A stretch of 64,000 nt of DNA from Lentzea tibetensis (GCF_007845675.1 NZ_VOBR01000006.1:248001-312000); one strand, 5' to 3'; shown: positions 9,019 to 17,226, counted from the first letter of the stretch. Numbers and translations are program-made. The notes: generated from the letters alone by a model not told the origin.

Positions 9019-9612
9019 ATGGTCAGCCGTACGGAATCCGCCGCCGCGACGCGACGCGCCCTGCTCGACGCGGCCGCCGAGCTGCTGGACAGCGGTGGCC
9101 CGGACGCGGTGACGTTGCGCGCGGTCGGGGCGAGTGCGGGCGTCACCCGCGGGGCGCCGTACCGGCACTTCCCCGACAAGGACAGCCTGCTGACCACCGT
9201 CGCGGCCGAGGCGTTGGACCGGCTCGCGGACCAGGTGCGGGCCGTGCGCGCCGATCCGCGGGTCCCCCCGGCCGACACGCTGCACCAAGCCCTGTCCGCA
9301 CTGATGACGGTCGGCCGCCGTCAGCCGCACCTGTACCGGCTGATGTTCACCTACCCGGCCGGTGACCCGGCCGCGATCCACGCGGCGACCCAGGCGGGCG
9401 AACGCGCCCAGGACGAGTTCCTCGCCATCGTCGGCGACCTGGTCGGCGGACAGCACGCCCAGCGGTTCGCCGCGCTGCTGCTGACCAGCGCGCACGGGAT
9501 CACGGACATGGAGGTCAACGGGCACCTGTCCGCGGACAAGTGGCGCGTCACGGCCGAGGAGCTCGTCTCGACCCTGGTGTCCATGATCGACAAGCAGGCC
9601 CGGAGCGAGTAG
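9019..9612 (+). CDS. TetR/AcrR-family repressor
   Basis: A TetR regulator of about 197 residues. The N-terminal helix-turn-helix reads AAATRRALLDAAAELLDSGG, then VTLRAVGASAGVTRGAPYRHF, the standard TetR DNA-binding signature. The C-terminal ligand domain is of the WHG/TetR_C type. An ATG at 9010 is also in frame, but 9019 has better spacing from the AGGA at 9007-9010 and leaves the second operator clear of the coding region. It is divergent from the SDR and probably represses both itself and the SDR. Confidence 0.9.
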   Translation: MVSRTESAAATRRALLDAAAELLDSGGPDAVTLRAVGASAGVTRGAPYRHFPDKDSLLTTVAAEALDRLADQVRAVRADPRVPPADTLHQALSALMTVGRRQPHLYRLMFTYPAGDPAAIHAATQAGERAQDEFLAIVGDLVGGQHAQRFAALLLTSAHGITDMEVNGHLSADKWRVTAEELVSTLVSMIDKQARSE

Positions 9613-9649
9613 CGGTGCACGAGCGTCAACGCAGCCGTTAGATGGTCTG

Positions 9650-10303
9650 ATGCGAGTGACAGTCCTGGGGTGCAGCGGCGGCTGGCCCGCGGCGGGCCGC
9701 CCGTGTTCGGGTTACCTGCTCGAGGCGGGCGGACGGCAGGTGTGGCTGGACGCGGGCACCGGCACGATGCCGGAGCTCCTGCGCCACACCACGCTGGCCG
9801 ACCTGGACGCGGTGTGGATCAGCCACCTGCACCCCGACCACTGCTCGGACCTGTTCGGCGCGTTCCAGGCGCTGAAGTACGGCAACGCCCGCGACGATCG
9901 GCTACCGGTCTACGGACCGCCGAGGTGGGCGTCGGCGTTCGAGGCGTTCGCCGGGCCGGCCACCGGCGTGTTCGAGGTGCACGAGCTGGTCGACGGCGGG
10001 CGCGTCGACCTGGGCCCGCTCCAGCTGGAGGCGGTGTTCGTGCCGCACGTGCTGCCGACGTTCGGTGTGCGCGCATCGGCGGACGGCAAGGTGTTCGGCT
10101 ACACCGCGGACTACGAACCGGGTGCGGACCTGAGCCGGTTCGCGGACGTCGACCTGCTGCTCGCCGAGGCGTGGCGGTCGGCCGACGCGGTGGCCGCGCT
10201 CGGCGTGCGCGCGGTGATCACCCACGTGCATCCCGACCTGGACCCGCTCGAGGTCGCCGGGGACATGGAGGCCGCGGCACCCGGCATGGTCATTTCGATG
10301 TGA
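9650..10303 (+). CDS. Metallo-beta-lactamase-fold hydrolase (RNase Z-like)
   Basis: A 217-residue MBL-fold protein. It has the zinc-binding motif HLHPDHCSD near residue 62, an early LGCSGGWP strand-loop, a PHVLPTFGVR stretch, the GYTADYEPG loop with a metal Asp, and a terminal HVHP. The layout resembles RNase Z/phosphodiesterase-like members rather than beta-lactamases. The substrate is unknown; cyclic-nucleotide or phosphodiester hydrolysis is typical of relatives. It ends tail-to-tail with the next TetR gene, overlapping by 14 bp. Confidence 0.85.
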   Translation: MRVTVLGCSGGWPAAGRPCSGYLLEAGGRQVWLDAGTGTMPELLRHTTLADLDAVWISHLHPDHCSDLFGAFQALKYGNARDDRLPVYGPPRWASAFEAFAGPATGVFEVHELVDGGRVDLGPLQLEAVFVPHVLPTFGVRASADGKVFGYTADYEPGADLSRFADVDLLLAEAWRSADAVAALGVRAVITHVHPDLDPLEVAGDMEAAAPGMVISM

Positions 10304-11000
10304 ACCAGCCGATGTCGCGGAACAGCTGCACGCCCTCGCGGGTCAGCGGCCGGAACACGCGGGTCGCGGACAGCTGGAGCAGCCGGGCGATCAGCGGCGT
10401 GCTGCGCCGGACCAGCATGCCGGTCTTCGCGGCCTTCTCGGACTTGTCGTGCACCCAGAACAGCACGACCGCCATCTGGTAGAGCCACAGCAGCTCGGGC
10501 AGGTCCTCCCGCAGCTCGGGGTCGACCTTCGCGGTCGACCCCAGCAGCACGGACCGCATGAGCCCGATGCCCGCGTCACGGGCCGGGCTCGACTCGTCGG
10601 AGAACGGCGACAGCGGGCTCGCCGGGTCTGCGGCGTTCTTGAAGAACTGCGCCGCGAACTCGTGGTACGGCTCCGAGACCTCGAGCCACGCCTGCATCAC
10701 GCCGTCGAGCCGGGCGGCGAACTTCGGCTCGGACGCCAGCAGCGGCGCCACGGCCTCCCGGTGCAACGCGACCATCCGGTCGTAGAACCCCTGGACCAGG
10801 TGTTCCTTCGACTCGAAGTAGTAGTACGCGTTGCCGACCGAGACACCGGCGTCCTTGGCGATCGCCCGCATGGTGGTGCGGTCGTAGCCGTTCTCCTGGA
10901 AGAGCCGGAGCGCCGTCTCGAGGATCAGCGCTCTGGTCTGCTCCCCCTTAGGCGCACTCGGCGTGGTTGCAGGTTGATCCACGCGGCACATTCTCCCCAC
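10290..11000 (-). CDS. TetR-family regulator, last gene of the membrane/DCC operon
   Basis: Up to 236 residues. The helix-turn-helix is RALILETALRLFQENGYDR followed by TTMRAIAKDAGVSVGNAYYYF, a clear TetR signature; the C-terminal half matches the TetR domain found in proteins ending with LFRDIGWF. The start is uncertain: ATG 11000, ATG 10991 or GTG 10982 all overlap the end of the upstream DCC gene. It is third in an operon whose promoter carries two TTGAAC palindromes, so autorepression is likely. Confidence 0.9.
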   Translation of the reverse strand: MGRMCRVDQPATTPSAPKGEQTRALILETALRLFQENGYDRTTMRAIAKDAGVSVGNAYYYFESKEHLVQGFYDRMVALHREAVAPLLASEPKFAARLDGVMQAWLEVSEPYHEFAAQFFKNAADPASPLSPFSDESSPARDAGIGLMRSVLLGSTAKVDPELREDLPELLWLYQMAVVLFWVHDKSEKAAKTGMLVRRSTPLIARLLQLSATRVFRPLTREGVQLFRDIGWFTSK

Positions 11001-11343
11001 CCAGGCTGTTCGCGCGCAGCCGGTCCGCCAGCGCGGTCGCGGCCCGCACGAACCGCGCCTTCCCAGGCCTGCTCAGCGACACCGCCATCGGCCGCCACGC
11101 GGCCAGCGCCCACAGGCACACCAGCCACGCGTCGTCGCCGCGGTAGACGTCGCCGCGATCCGAGATCACCGTGATCTTCCGCAGCGTGTCGTCGTGGTCG
11201 AGCTCGGGGAACCGCGACCGGGCCGCCTCCGACCCGGCCGCGACGAAGTCGAGCCACACGACCTGCCGCTGGTTGCGCAGCCACTTGCTCGCGCGCCGGC
11301 AGAACCCGCAGTTCTCGTCCGCCAGGACGGTCAGGTACTTCAT
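10948..11343 (-). CDS. DCC-family (DUF393) thiol-disulfide oxidoreductase-like protein
   Basis: A 131-residue protein of the DUF393 family. The redox motif CGFC is in VLADENCGFCRRASKWL at the N-terminus and the second family motif is YRGDDAWLVCLWAL. These proteins have a thioredoxin-like fold and are presumed thiol oxidoreductases; partners are mostly unknown. The start ATG overlaps the stop of the upstream membrane protein (ATGA) and its 3' end overlaps the TetR gene, so the three genes form one unit. Confidence 0.88.
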   Translation of the reverse strand: MKYLTVLADENCGFCRRASKWLRNQRQVVWLDFVAAGSEAARSRFPELDHDDTLRKITVISDRGDVYRGDDAWLVCLWALAAWRPMAVSLSRPGKARFVRAATALADRLRANSLGGENVPRGSTCNHAECA

Positions 11344-11753
11344 GCCGTCACGACCGTGTGCGCGGTGGGCACGATCGGCGGCTCCGCCTGCGCGTCCATG
11401 ATGCTGCGGCGGCGCATCTTGCTCAGCACGATCACGTTGGTGATGTGCAGGACACCCAGCACCACCAGCACCGTGCCGACCTTGACCGACAGCGTCTCGA
11501 ACACCTGCCGCGCCTCCTCGACGGTGTCGCGGGTGCGCAGGAACCAGCTGACGAACCCGAGGTTCACGAGGTAGAAGCCGACCACCAGCAGCCGGTTGAC
11601 GGTGACCGCCAGCTCCTCGTTCCCCCGGAACACGTCGACCAGGAACACCTTGCCGTTGCTGCTCAGCACCCGCCCCACCCAGACGGTCAGGCCCACGCTG
11701 AGCACGATGTAGATGACGTAGGTGACAACCAGGCTGTCCACTTGAACCCCCAT
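11340..11753 (-). CDS. Small integral membrane protein
   Basis: A 137-residue protein with three predicted membrane segments: SLVVTYVIYIVLSVGLTVWV near residues 7-26, a second around residues 53-68 (RLLVVGFYLVNLGFVSWFL) and a third near 95-112 (GTVLVVLGVLHITNVIVL). No catalytic motif is visible and I cannot name a function. It is the first gene of the membrane/DCC/TetR operon, directly downstream of a promoter with two palindromic operators. Confidence 0.8.
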   Translation of the reverse strand: MGVQVDSLVVTYVIYIVLSVGLTVWVGRVLSSNGKVFLVDVFRGNEELAVTVNRLLVVGFYLVNLGFVSWFLRTRDTVEEARQVFETLSVKVGTVLVVLGVLHITNVIVLSKMRRRSIMDAQAEPPIVPTAHTVVTA

Positions 11754-11811
11754 TTGAACGTGTTCAACTCTTGCCCGGCCGACTATACGCCGCGCTTTTG
11801 AACGCGTTCAA
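11754..11811 (-). promoter_or_regulatory. Promoter with twin TTGAAC palindromes for the membrane/DCC/TetR operon
   Basis: TTGAACGCGTTCAA (11798-11811) is a perfect 14-bp palindrome, and TTGAACGTGTTCAA (11754-11767) matches it with one change; centres are 44 bp apart. On the minus strand the left half of the perfect copy doubles as a -35 (TTGAAC, 11811-11806), followed after 18 bp by TATAGT (11787-11782) as a -10. A repressor at either copy would shut the promoter. The TetR encoded in the operon is the likely ligand. Confidence 0.7.
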
Positions 11812-11814
11812 GTG

Positions 11815-12423
11815 TTAGCCGCGCCACCGCCACGACGTCAGCCGCTCACGGCCGGGCAGGTCACCGCGCCCGGTCGCCCACAGCAGCGTCTGCCACCGGT
11901 TCGTCTCCTCCGGCGCGTCCGGGAACAGCCGCTTCAGGCTGCGGTCGCACAACGCGGCGGGCGGATGGAACTCCAGCCCGAGGCCTTCGGCGATGTCGTG
12001 GGTGTGCACCAGCGTCTCCACCACGCCCATGGCCGCGAACCCGTCCGGCGTCGACGCGCCGTACACGTGGTACGCGACCGCGTCCGCGGGCGCCACGCTC
12101 ACCATCCGCACCAGGAACGCCCCGCACGCCTCCAGCACCTGGAACAGGCCCGGCACCCCGGCGGACCGGTCGGCGAAGATCGTGCTCCGCGGACCTCCCG
12201 GCCGGCGCGCCACGAAGTCGAACGCCACCTCGCTCTCGGTGGGCGGGATCCTGGGACCGAACCTGGCCGCGTAGGAGAACAGGTCGTCTGCCAGGTGCTC
12301 GACCGTCTCCCAGCAGGTCCACTCCAGGGTGCCGGCGCGGTCGTCCCAGTCGGCGTCCTTCGCGGCGGACAGGGTCTCCAGTGCCAGTTGGACTGCTTCA
12401 TCGACATCAGCGGCGGTGACCAA
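11815..12423 (-). CDS. DinB / mycothiol-dependent maleylpyruvate isomerase-like protein
   Basis: A 202-residue protein resembling the MDMPI N-terminal/DinB four-helix bundle. The N-terminal half has WETVEHLADDLFSYAARFG and the later half has VVETLVHTHDIAEGLGL, giving the spaced histidines used for metal binding in this superfamily. Members are often mycothiol-dependent transferases or isomerases, fitting an actinobacterium; the actual substrate is unknown. Its 3' end abuts the promoter of the membrane/DCC operon on the same strand. Confidence 0.7.
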   Translation of the reverse strand: MVTAADVDEAVQLALETLSAAKDADWDDRAGTLEWTCWETVEHLADDLFSYAARFGPRIPPTESEVAFDFVARRPGGPRSTIFADRSAGVPGLFQVLEACGAFLVRMVSVAPADAVAYHVYGASTPDGFAAMGVVETLVHTHDIAEGLGLEFHPPAALCDRSLKRLFPDAPEETNRWQTLLWATGRGDLPGRERLTSWRWRG

Positions 12424-12636
12424 CGGAAAGCCCTTCAGCAGGGGTGGGATCTCGGGCCATCCTAGGAACTCGGTCGCCTCTTGTCGCTGGACATGCTTCC
12501 GGCGAACTCGGCGGCGATCTTCGAGATGAGCCGTTCACCCCGGAGTGCGCCCCTGGGGAGAGGCATCGCGCGGACCGTGATCTTCCTCCAGTCTGCTCGA
12601 CGCGGGACACCTCGCACCCGGCGCATACGAGAGGTG

Positions 12637-12672
12637 TTGACCTCGACCTAACTGGAGTTCATACGGTCGGGT
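12637..12672 (+). promoter_or_regulatory. MerR-type promoter candidate for the oxidoreductase
   Basis: TTGACC (12637-12642) is followed after a 19-bp spacer by TACGGT (12662-12667). The spacer holds an imperfect dyad, ACCTC (12640-12644) and GAGTT (12655-12659). An overlong 19-bp spacer with a central dyad is the hallmark of MerR-family activated promoters. No merR gene lies next to it in the window, so the regulator is unidentified. Confidence 0.4.
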
Positions 12673-12673
12673 C

Positions 12674-13588
12674 ATGTTCGCCATCAGGCAGTACGAGTTC
12701 GGTCCGGCCGACAACCTCCGCTTCGAGGAAGTACCGGATCCCCAGCCACAGCAGGACCAGGTGCTCATCAGGGTGACAGCGGCAGGCGTGCACCTGGTCG
12801 ACACGTCGATCCGCAAGGGACAGTTCGGCAACCCGGAACTCCCGATGACACCGGGCCGCGAGGTAGCGGGCGTGGTCACGCGAGGCCCGGAGGAGTGGAT
12901 CGGCAGACGTGTCGTCGCGCACCTCGGCATGACGAACGGGGGCTACGCCGAGCAGGCCGTCGCGAACGTGAGCGCGCTGCACGCGTTGCCGGACACCGTG
13001 TCCGACGAGGCGGCGGTCGCGATGATCGGCACCGGGCGCACGACGGTCGGCATCCTCAACGCCGCGAATATCACGCCGGAGGACACCGTCCTGGTGCTGT
13101 CGGCGGCGGGTGGCATCGGGGCGCTCGTCGTCCAGGAAGCGCGCAACGTCGGCGCGAAGGTCATCGGCGTGGCGAGCAAGAGCAAGCTGCAGCACATCAA
13201 GGCCGACCAACAAATCGACTACAGCGAGCTCGAGTCGATCAAGGGCACGACAGTCGTGTTCGACGGCGTGGGCGGCGACGCCGGCGACCAAGCGCTGAAA
13301 AGCCTCGCACCGGGCGGCCGCACGATCATCTACGGCTGGGCGTCCGGCAGGTCCACGGACACGTCGGTCGAAACCCTCTTCCGAGCCAGCCTCACCGCGA
13401 CGGTCGCGCTCGGCCCCGGCCTGATGAAGAACGGCCTGCGCCCGCTGGAAGACGAAGCACTGCAAGGCCTCACCACCGGCCGCTTCGTCCCGCTGATCAA
13501 CCCGCCGTTCGCGCTGCGGGACGCCGCGAAGGCCCACGAGGCACTGGAATCCCGCGCCACCATCGGCAAAGTGGTGCTCAAGCCGTGA
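12674..13588 (+). CDS. MDR-superfamily NADPH:quinone oxidoreductase-like enzyme
   Basis: A 304-residue medium-chain dehydrogenase/reductase of the zinc-free quinone oxidoreductase type. The N-terminus has QVLIRVTAAGVHLVDTSIRKG and MTPGREVAGVV; the Rossmann motif is VLSAAGGIGALVVQEA; VFDGVGGDAG follows. Catalytic zinc cysteines are absent, as expected for this branch. It would reduce quinones or enones with NADPH. A MerR-like promoter upstream suggests induction by a toxic or redox-active compound. Confidence 0.88.
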   Translation: MFAIRQYEFGPADNLRFEEVPDPQPQQDQVLIRVTAAGVHLVDTSIRKGQFGNPELPMTPGREVAGVVTRGPEEWIGRRVVAHLGMTNGGYAEQAVANVSALHALPDTVSDEAAVAMIGTGRTTVGILNAANITPEDTVLVLSAAGGIGALVVQEARNVGAKVIGVASKSKLQHIKADQQIDYSELESIKGTTVVFDGVGGDAGDQALKSLAPGGRTIIYGWASGRSTDTSVETLFRASLTATVALGPGLMKNGLRPLEDEALQGLTTGRFVPLINPPFALRDAAKAHEALESRATIGKVVLKP

Positions 13589-13592
13589 AACG

Positions 13593-13637
13593 CCGTCAGG
13601 GGCACCCTTGCCGCTGAAGCAAGGGTGCCCCTGACGG
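13593..13637. terminator. Perfect 19-bp hairpin between convergent genes
   Basis: CCGTCAGGGGCACCCTTGC (13593-13611) pairs without mismatch with 13619-13637 across a 7-base loop. It sits between the convergent oxidoreductase and anti-sigma genes, five bases after the first stop, so it probably terminates transcription from both sides although there is no long U-tract. Confidence 0.85.
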
Positions 13638-13645
13638 AACAACGA

Positions 13646-14359
13646 TCAGGCAGGGACTGGCACCGACACGAACTTCTTGCCGTCGAAGTTCTCGATCTCG
13701 ACGGAAGCGACGTCGTTCGGCGCGACCAAGGCGGAGCCGTCGAGGTTCGTGCCCTCGGTGGCGCCCTTCTTGGAGACGACCCAGCTACCGGCTTCCTGCC
13801 GGCTGCCGTCGCGGGCGACGACCCAGATGCGGCACTTCTGCCCCTCTGGGATACCGCCCGACCGCATGTTCAGCCGAACCCACCCTGCGGCGGGAACGAC
13901 CTTCACGGTCAGCGACGCACCCGTCGCGGCGTCGGTCGCCGTGGCCAGCTTGGTTCCAGCCGGATCCGGTGCGGTCGACTGCGTGGGCAGCGCGACGTTC
14001 CCACCGGGTTCGACAGTCGTTCCCTTGCCGAGCCAGACACCGGTGCCCAGCACAGCGGCCGCGATGACGGCCGCGGCGATGCCGACGGTGAACTGACGGC
14101 GGCGGGCCACGCCGCCGCGTTCGGTGCGCACCTGACGGAGCGTGCGCTGGAGCAGCAGGTCGCCACCCTCCGGCGGGCCGTCGAGCATGGCCTCCGGCGG
14201 GACCTCGCCGAGCGCGGCCTCCATGGCCTTGAGGTCGTCGATCTCGCGGGCGCAGTCGGGGCAGGACGCCAGGTGCTCGTCCACGTCGCGCACCTCCTGC
14301 TCGTCCAGAGCGCCGAGGACGTAGGCACCGAGCAGCTGCGGGTCGTGTTGCGTGGTCAT
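13646..14359 (-). CDS. Membrane anti-sigma factor (RskA-like, with zinc finger)
   Basis: A 237-residue anti-sigma factor. The N-terminal cytoplasmic zf-HC2 region contains the H-x3-C-x2-C motif in HLASCPDCAREID, a single membrane segment lies near residues 88-109 (FTVGIAAAVIAAAVLGTGVWL), and an extracytoplasmic RskA C-terminal beta domain follows. It would hold the ECF sigma factor encoded just upstream until proteolysis or a redox signal releases it. The genes overlap by ATGA. The extracytoplasmic part resembles a second protein encoded at 17265-17774. Confidence 0.92.
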   Translation of the reverse strand: MTTQHDPQLLGAYVLGALDEQEVRDVDEHLASCPDCAREIDDLKAMEAALGEVPPEAMLDGPPEGGDLLLQRTLRQVRTERGGVARRRQFTVGIAAAVIAAAVLGTGVWLGKGTTVEPGGNVALPTQSTAPDPAGTKLATATDAATGASLTVKVVPAAGWVRLNMRSGGIPEGQKCRIWVVARDGSRQEAGSWVVSKKGATEGTNLDGSALVAPNDVASVEIENFDGKKFVSVPVPA

Positions 14360-14907
14360 CCGGCCACCCCCTTCAGTGCGACCTGTTGACCGACGAACGT
14401 CTCCCTCAGGGCTCGCAACGCATAATATGATCTTGATTTCACCGTTCCCGGAGGAACGCCAAGAGCTTCTGCCGCCTCGGTCACGCTACGACCTCGGAAG
14501 TAGATCTCCATCAGCACATCGCGGTGATCGGAGGACAACCGGTCGAGCGCTTCCAGCACCACGACCGAGTCGACCACCTGGTCGGCGTGGTCGCGCTGAA
14601 TCGGAGGCGTCGCCGGTGACTCCGCGACCTCCTGCGGACGCGCCGCCTTGGCCCGGACCCTGTCGGTGACGATGTTGCGCGCCACCGTGAGCAACCAGCC
14701 ACGCACCGATCCCTTGCCGTTGACGAGGGCGTCGGGGTGTCGCCAAGCGCGGACGAGGGTCTCCTGGACCACGTCCTCGGCCGCCGCCCGATCACCGGTC
14801 AACCGCGTCGCGTAGGCGAGCAGAGCCCGACCGTGCTCTTCGTAGAGCGATCGGATCAGCGCCTCGTCGGCCGCGGTCTCCCGTTTGCGGGAGAACAAAG
14901 CCGCCAT
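14356..14907 (-). CDS. ECF-type RNA polymerase sigma factor
   Basis: A 183-residue group 4 sigma factor. Region 2 reads LYEEHGRALLAYATRLTGDR and AEDVVQETLVRAWRH; region 4 has LSSDHRDVLMEIYFRGRSV, EAAEALGVPPGTVKSRSYYA. It is co-transcribed with its anti-sigma factor through an ATGA overlap and would direct RNA polymerase to stress-type promoters. The size and partner type are like the SigK/RskA and SigL families. Its regulon is not evident here. Confidence 0.93.
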   Translation of the reverse strand: MAALFSRKRETAADEALIRSLYEEHGRALLAYATRLTGDRAAAEDVVQETLVRAWRHPDALVNGKGSVRGWLLTVARNIVTDRVRAKAARPQEVAESPATPPIQRDHADQVVDSVVVLEALDRLSSDHRDVLMEIYFRGRSVTEAAEALGVPPGTVKSRSYYALRALRETFVGQQVALKGVAG

Positions 14908-15021
14908 CCACCCACTCCTCCCCGCCCGTGAACATCTTTGGTCGGGCGTCTGCCATGGACCTCAAGCCGACACACGAACGTGGATCGACTTCGGTTCAAA
15001 GATTTTCGGGGATACTACGGA

Positions 15022-16032
15022 TCAATGTGCCGAGCTGCAGGAACGGGCTTCGTTGATGCAGCGGACGACGTCGCTCATCATGGCGACGGACATCACGTTG
15101 ATGAACATCGCGTGGTCGCTGGCCGGATCGCGGTGCTGCTCCGGGAAGCTGTCGATGGCGAAGGGGCGTCCCTGCGGCAGGTCATAGGTCACCGTAAGCC
15201 GCAGAACCGGCACGGGAAACGTCTTGGCGGGGCAGATTCCCGCAGCTGACGGGAAGACGACGTGCGTGCGGTGCGAAGCGCTGTCAGCGTTGCCGCCGTC
15301 CCAGCAGCTCGCGAACTCGAAGGTGCGGACGACGTCGGCGCCGTCGTCGCAGAGCGGGTACTTCGTGGTGTGGCGGTCGGGCTGGTTCGCGCAGCTCCAC
15401 CTGGCGCGCACCCGGTCGCCGTGGTCGTGCGTGAACGCCATCGGGTCGCCGGTGATCATCCTGAGGAACCTCGGCATCGGCAGCACCTTGCTCACCGGGT
15501 TCCCGTGGTACGACACCCTCACCTGCCGGGGCGGCACCACCTCCCCGGTGTTGCCGTGCGCTCCCCCGCCGTTGGCGTGCGCGTCGTGACCAACCCCGTC
15601 GGTCAGCCGCAGCACGGGCCAGAAGTACGCCGACCGGTCGTCGTCGCCGCAGGTGCTCGACGCGGCGGCGAGGCTCTCGTTGGTGGACCTGTGGTCCGAC
15701 GTCGTGTTGCCGACGTATTCGTGCGTGTGGTGCGCGCCTGCCGGTATCCCCGGTGACATCACGGGGTTGTCGGCGTTGAGGTGGCGCTGCTCGTTGGTGC
15801 CGCACTCGATCGTGAACGACCCGGCGGCCGCGGGGTCGTGGGCGACCGGCACGTCCGCGATGTCGACGTACTGGTCGCCGGACGGCGTCGAGCCCTCGGA
15901 GGTGCCCACGAGGATCGCCGCCGCGCCGAGCACGACCAACGCCACGGCGACCGCGACGACCAAGGTCATCGGGGAGCGGCGGCTGAGCTCGGGCACCCGG
16001 ACAGCTTGCCCGGTGGAACAGGGCTGTGACAA
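15022..16032 (-). CDS. Secreted or membrane-anchored DUF1996 protein
   Basis: A 336-residue protein with one N-terminal hydrophobic segment (LVVAVAVALVVLGAAAILV, about residues 24-42), acting as a signal peptide or anchor, followed by a DUF1996 domain. Family features seen are CGTNEQRHLNADNPVMSPG, AHHTHEYVG, RMITGDPMAFTHDHGDR and SDHAMFINVMS. DUF1996 proteins are common in actinomycetes and fungi; their biochemical role is unknown, although the His/Asp-rich motifs suggest metal binding. Eight or so cysteines suggest disulfides outside the cell. It lies upstream of the ECF sigma gene on the same strand, about 114 bp away. Confidence 0.85.
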   Translation of the reverse strand: MSQPCSTGQAVRVPELSRRSPMTLVVAVAVALVVLGAAAILVGTSEGSTPSGDQYVDIADVPVAHDPAAAGSFTIECGTNEQRHLNADNPVMSPGIPAGAHHTHEYVGNTTSDHRSTNESLAAASSTCGDDDRSAYFWPVLRLTDGVGHDAHANGGGAHGNTGEVVPPRQVRVSYHGNPVSKVLPMPRFLRMITGDPMAFTHDHGDRVRARWSCANQPDRHTTKYPLCDDGADVVRTFEFASCWDGGNADSASHRTHVVFPSAAGICPAKTFPVPVLRLTVTYDLPQGRPFAIDSFPEQHRDPASDHAMFINVMSVAMMSDVVRCINEARSCSSAH

Positions 16033-16105
16033 ACCGTTGTCTCACTACGCGGCACGGCGCATGCGCTGAACTTGACGATCAGCCCAGAAGTTCACCGGAA
16101 CGGAT

Positions 16106-16747
16106 TCAGCGCCTCAACTGGTGGAGCTTGTCGTAGGAGCCGCGCAGATGTTCCTCGGCGAGTGCCACTGCCCGTTCTCCGTCACCGCTGCGCAACGCGG
16201 CCACGAGCGCCGCGTGCTCAGGGGCGATGATCGTCCCGTAGTCGTCGTCGCCCTGGATGCGCGTCAGCAGGAACAGGTGGATCTGGTTGCGAATCGCCCG
16301 CCACGCCTCGGTGAGCCGCGCGTGCCCCGTCGCCGCGTACACGGCGTCGTGGAACCTCATGTCGAGTGCGACCAGTTCCTCGCGGCGCGCGGTGCGCATC
16401 TCGTCGACGATCTTGTCGAGTGCGTCGAACTGCCGCGCGTCGTTCTTGGCCGCCGCCGTCCGCATGGCGAGGTTGTCCAGCGCGTTGCGCAGTGTGTAGA
16501 GCTCGTCGACGTCCTGCGGCGACAGGCTGCGCACCCAGGTGCCCTTGTGCCACTCGGACACGACGAGCCCCTCGCGTTCGAGAATGCCCAGCCCCTCCCG
16601 CACCGAACCGCGGCTGACCTGCAGGTTCTGCGCGAGCTCGACCTCCTTGAGCGCGGCGCCTGGCGGGAACACCCCGGCGAAGATCGCCTCGCGGACGCGG
16701 TCCGCGGCCTCACCGGCGAGTCCGCGTCGCTGTGCTGGCTGCAACAT
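16106..16747 (-). CDS. GntR/FadR-family regulator
   Basis: A 213-residue FCD-type GntR regulator. The winged helix reads ADRVREAIFAGVFPPGAALK, then VELAQNLQVSRGSVREGLGI, and the C-terminal FCD helical domain contains the metal-binding histidines in DMRFHDAVYAATGH and PEHAALVAAL. The ATG at 16747 is preferred over the one at 16771 because a long palindrome spans the interval and would otherwise be inside the gene. It diverges from a VOC-family gene, with 45 bp between starts, and likely controls both. Confidence 0.9.
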   Translation of the reverse strand: MLQPAQRRGLAGEAADRVREAIFAGVFPPGAALKEVELAQNLQVSRGSVREGLGILEREGLVVSEWHKGTWVRSLSPQDVDELYTLRNALDNLAMRTAAAKNDARQFDALDKIVDEMRTARREELVALDMRFHDAVYAATGHARLTEAWRAIRNQIHLFLLTRIQGDDDYGTIIAPEHAALVAALRSGDGERAVALAEEHLRGSYDKLHQLRR

Positions 16748-16772
16748 GTCTGAATGTTGACATTCGGACATG
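16745..16772. promoter_or_regulatory. 28-bp palindromic operator between GntR and VOC genes
   Basis: CATGTCTGAATGTTGACATTCGGACATG is an inverted repeat with mismatches only at three symmetric pairs. It overlaps the chosen GntR start codon and sits about 20 bp before the VOC start. A dyad of this size in a divergent promoter is most simply the binding site of the GntR protein itself. Confidence 0.75.
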
Positions 16773-16792
16773 TGCCAGGTCAAATGGACTGC

Positions 16793-17218
16793 ATGACTCC
16801 TTCGATCCCTCGTTTCCACCTGGCCGTCCCGGTGACCGACCTGGAGGCGTCGCGCGCCTTCTACGGGGCGGTGCTGGGGTGTCCGGAGGGGCGGTCGAGT
16901 GACCGGTGGATCGACTGGAACCTCTACGGGCACCAGTTCGTGACGCACCTCGTCGACTCGGTCAAGGCACCGGACGCGTTCAACCCGGTCGACGGGCACT
17001 CGGTGCCGGTGCCGCACTTCGGGGTGCTGCTCTCGGTCGACGAGTTCCAGGTGCTCGCGGAGAAGCTCGAGTCCGCGGGGACCGACTTCGTGATCGCGCC
17101 CTACCAGCGATTCGCCGGCGAGCCGGGCGAGCAGTGGACCATGTTCTTCCGCGATCCCTCCGGCAACGCCATCGAGGTCAAGGCCTTCGCCGACGACGCG
17201 CAGGTGTTCGCGGTCTGA
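16793..17218 (+). CDS. VOC-superfamily protein (glyoxalase/dioxygenase-like)
   Basis: A 141-residue vicinal-oxygen-chelate protein. It starts [20 protein letters not shown], which supplies the first metal-ligand His, has a [12 protein letters not shown] strand with the second candidate His, and ends with [14 protein letters not shown] carrying the acidic ligand. Size and motif spacing match the single-domain VOC family of dioxygenases, isomerases and resistance proteins. Starts at 16754 and 16784 are also in frame; 16793 begins right before the domain and leaves the operator outside. The substrate is unknown, but control by the divergent GntR implies an inducible function. Confidence 0.85.
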   Translation: MTPSIPRFHLAVPVTDLEASRAFYGAVLGCPEGRSSDRWIDWNLYGHQFVTHLVDSVKAPDAFNPVDGHSVPVPHFGVLLSVDEFQVLAEKLESAGTDFVIAPYQRFAGEPGEQWTMFFRDPSGNAIEVKAFADDAQVFAV

Positions 17219-17226
17219 CGTTGGGA

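Noticed and set aside
12462-12626. A 54-residue basic ORF on the minus strand between the DinB-like and oxidoreductase genes
   Set aside because: It has no recognisable domain or clear ribosome binding site and codon bias is weak; the stretch 12424-12636 otherwise shows nothing definite.
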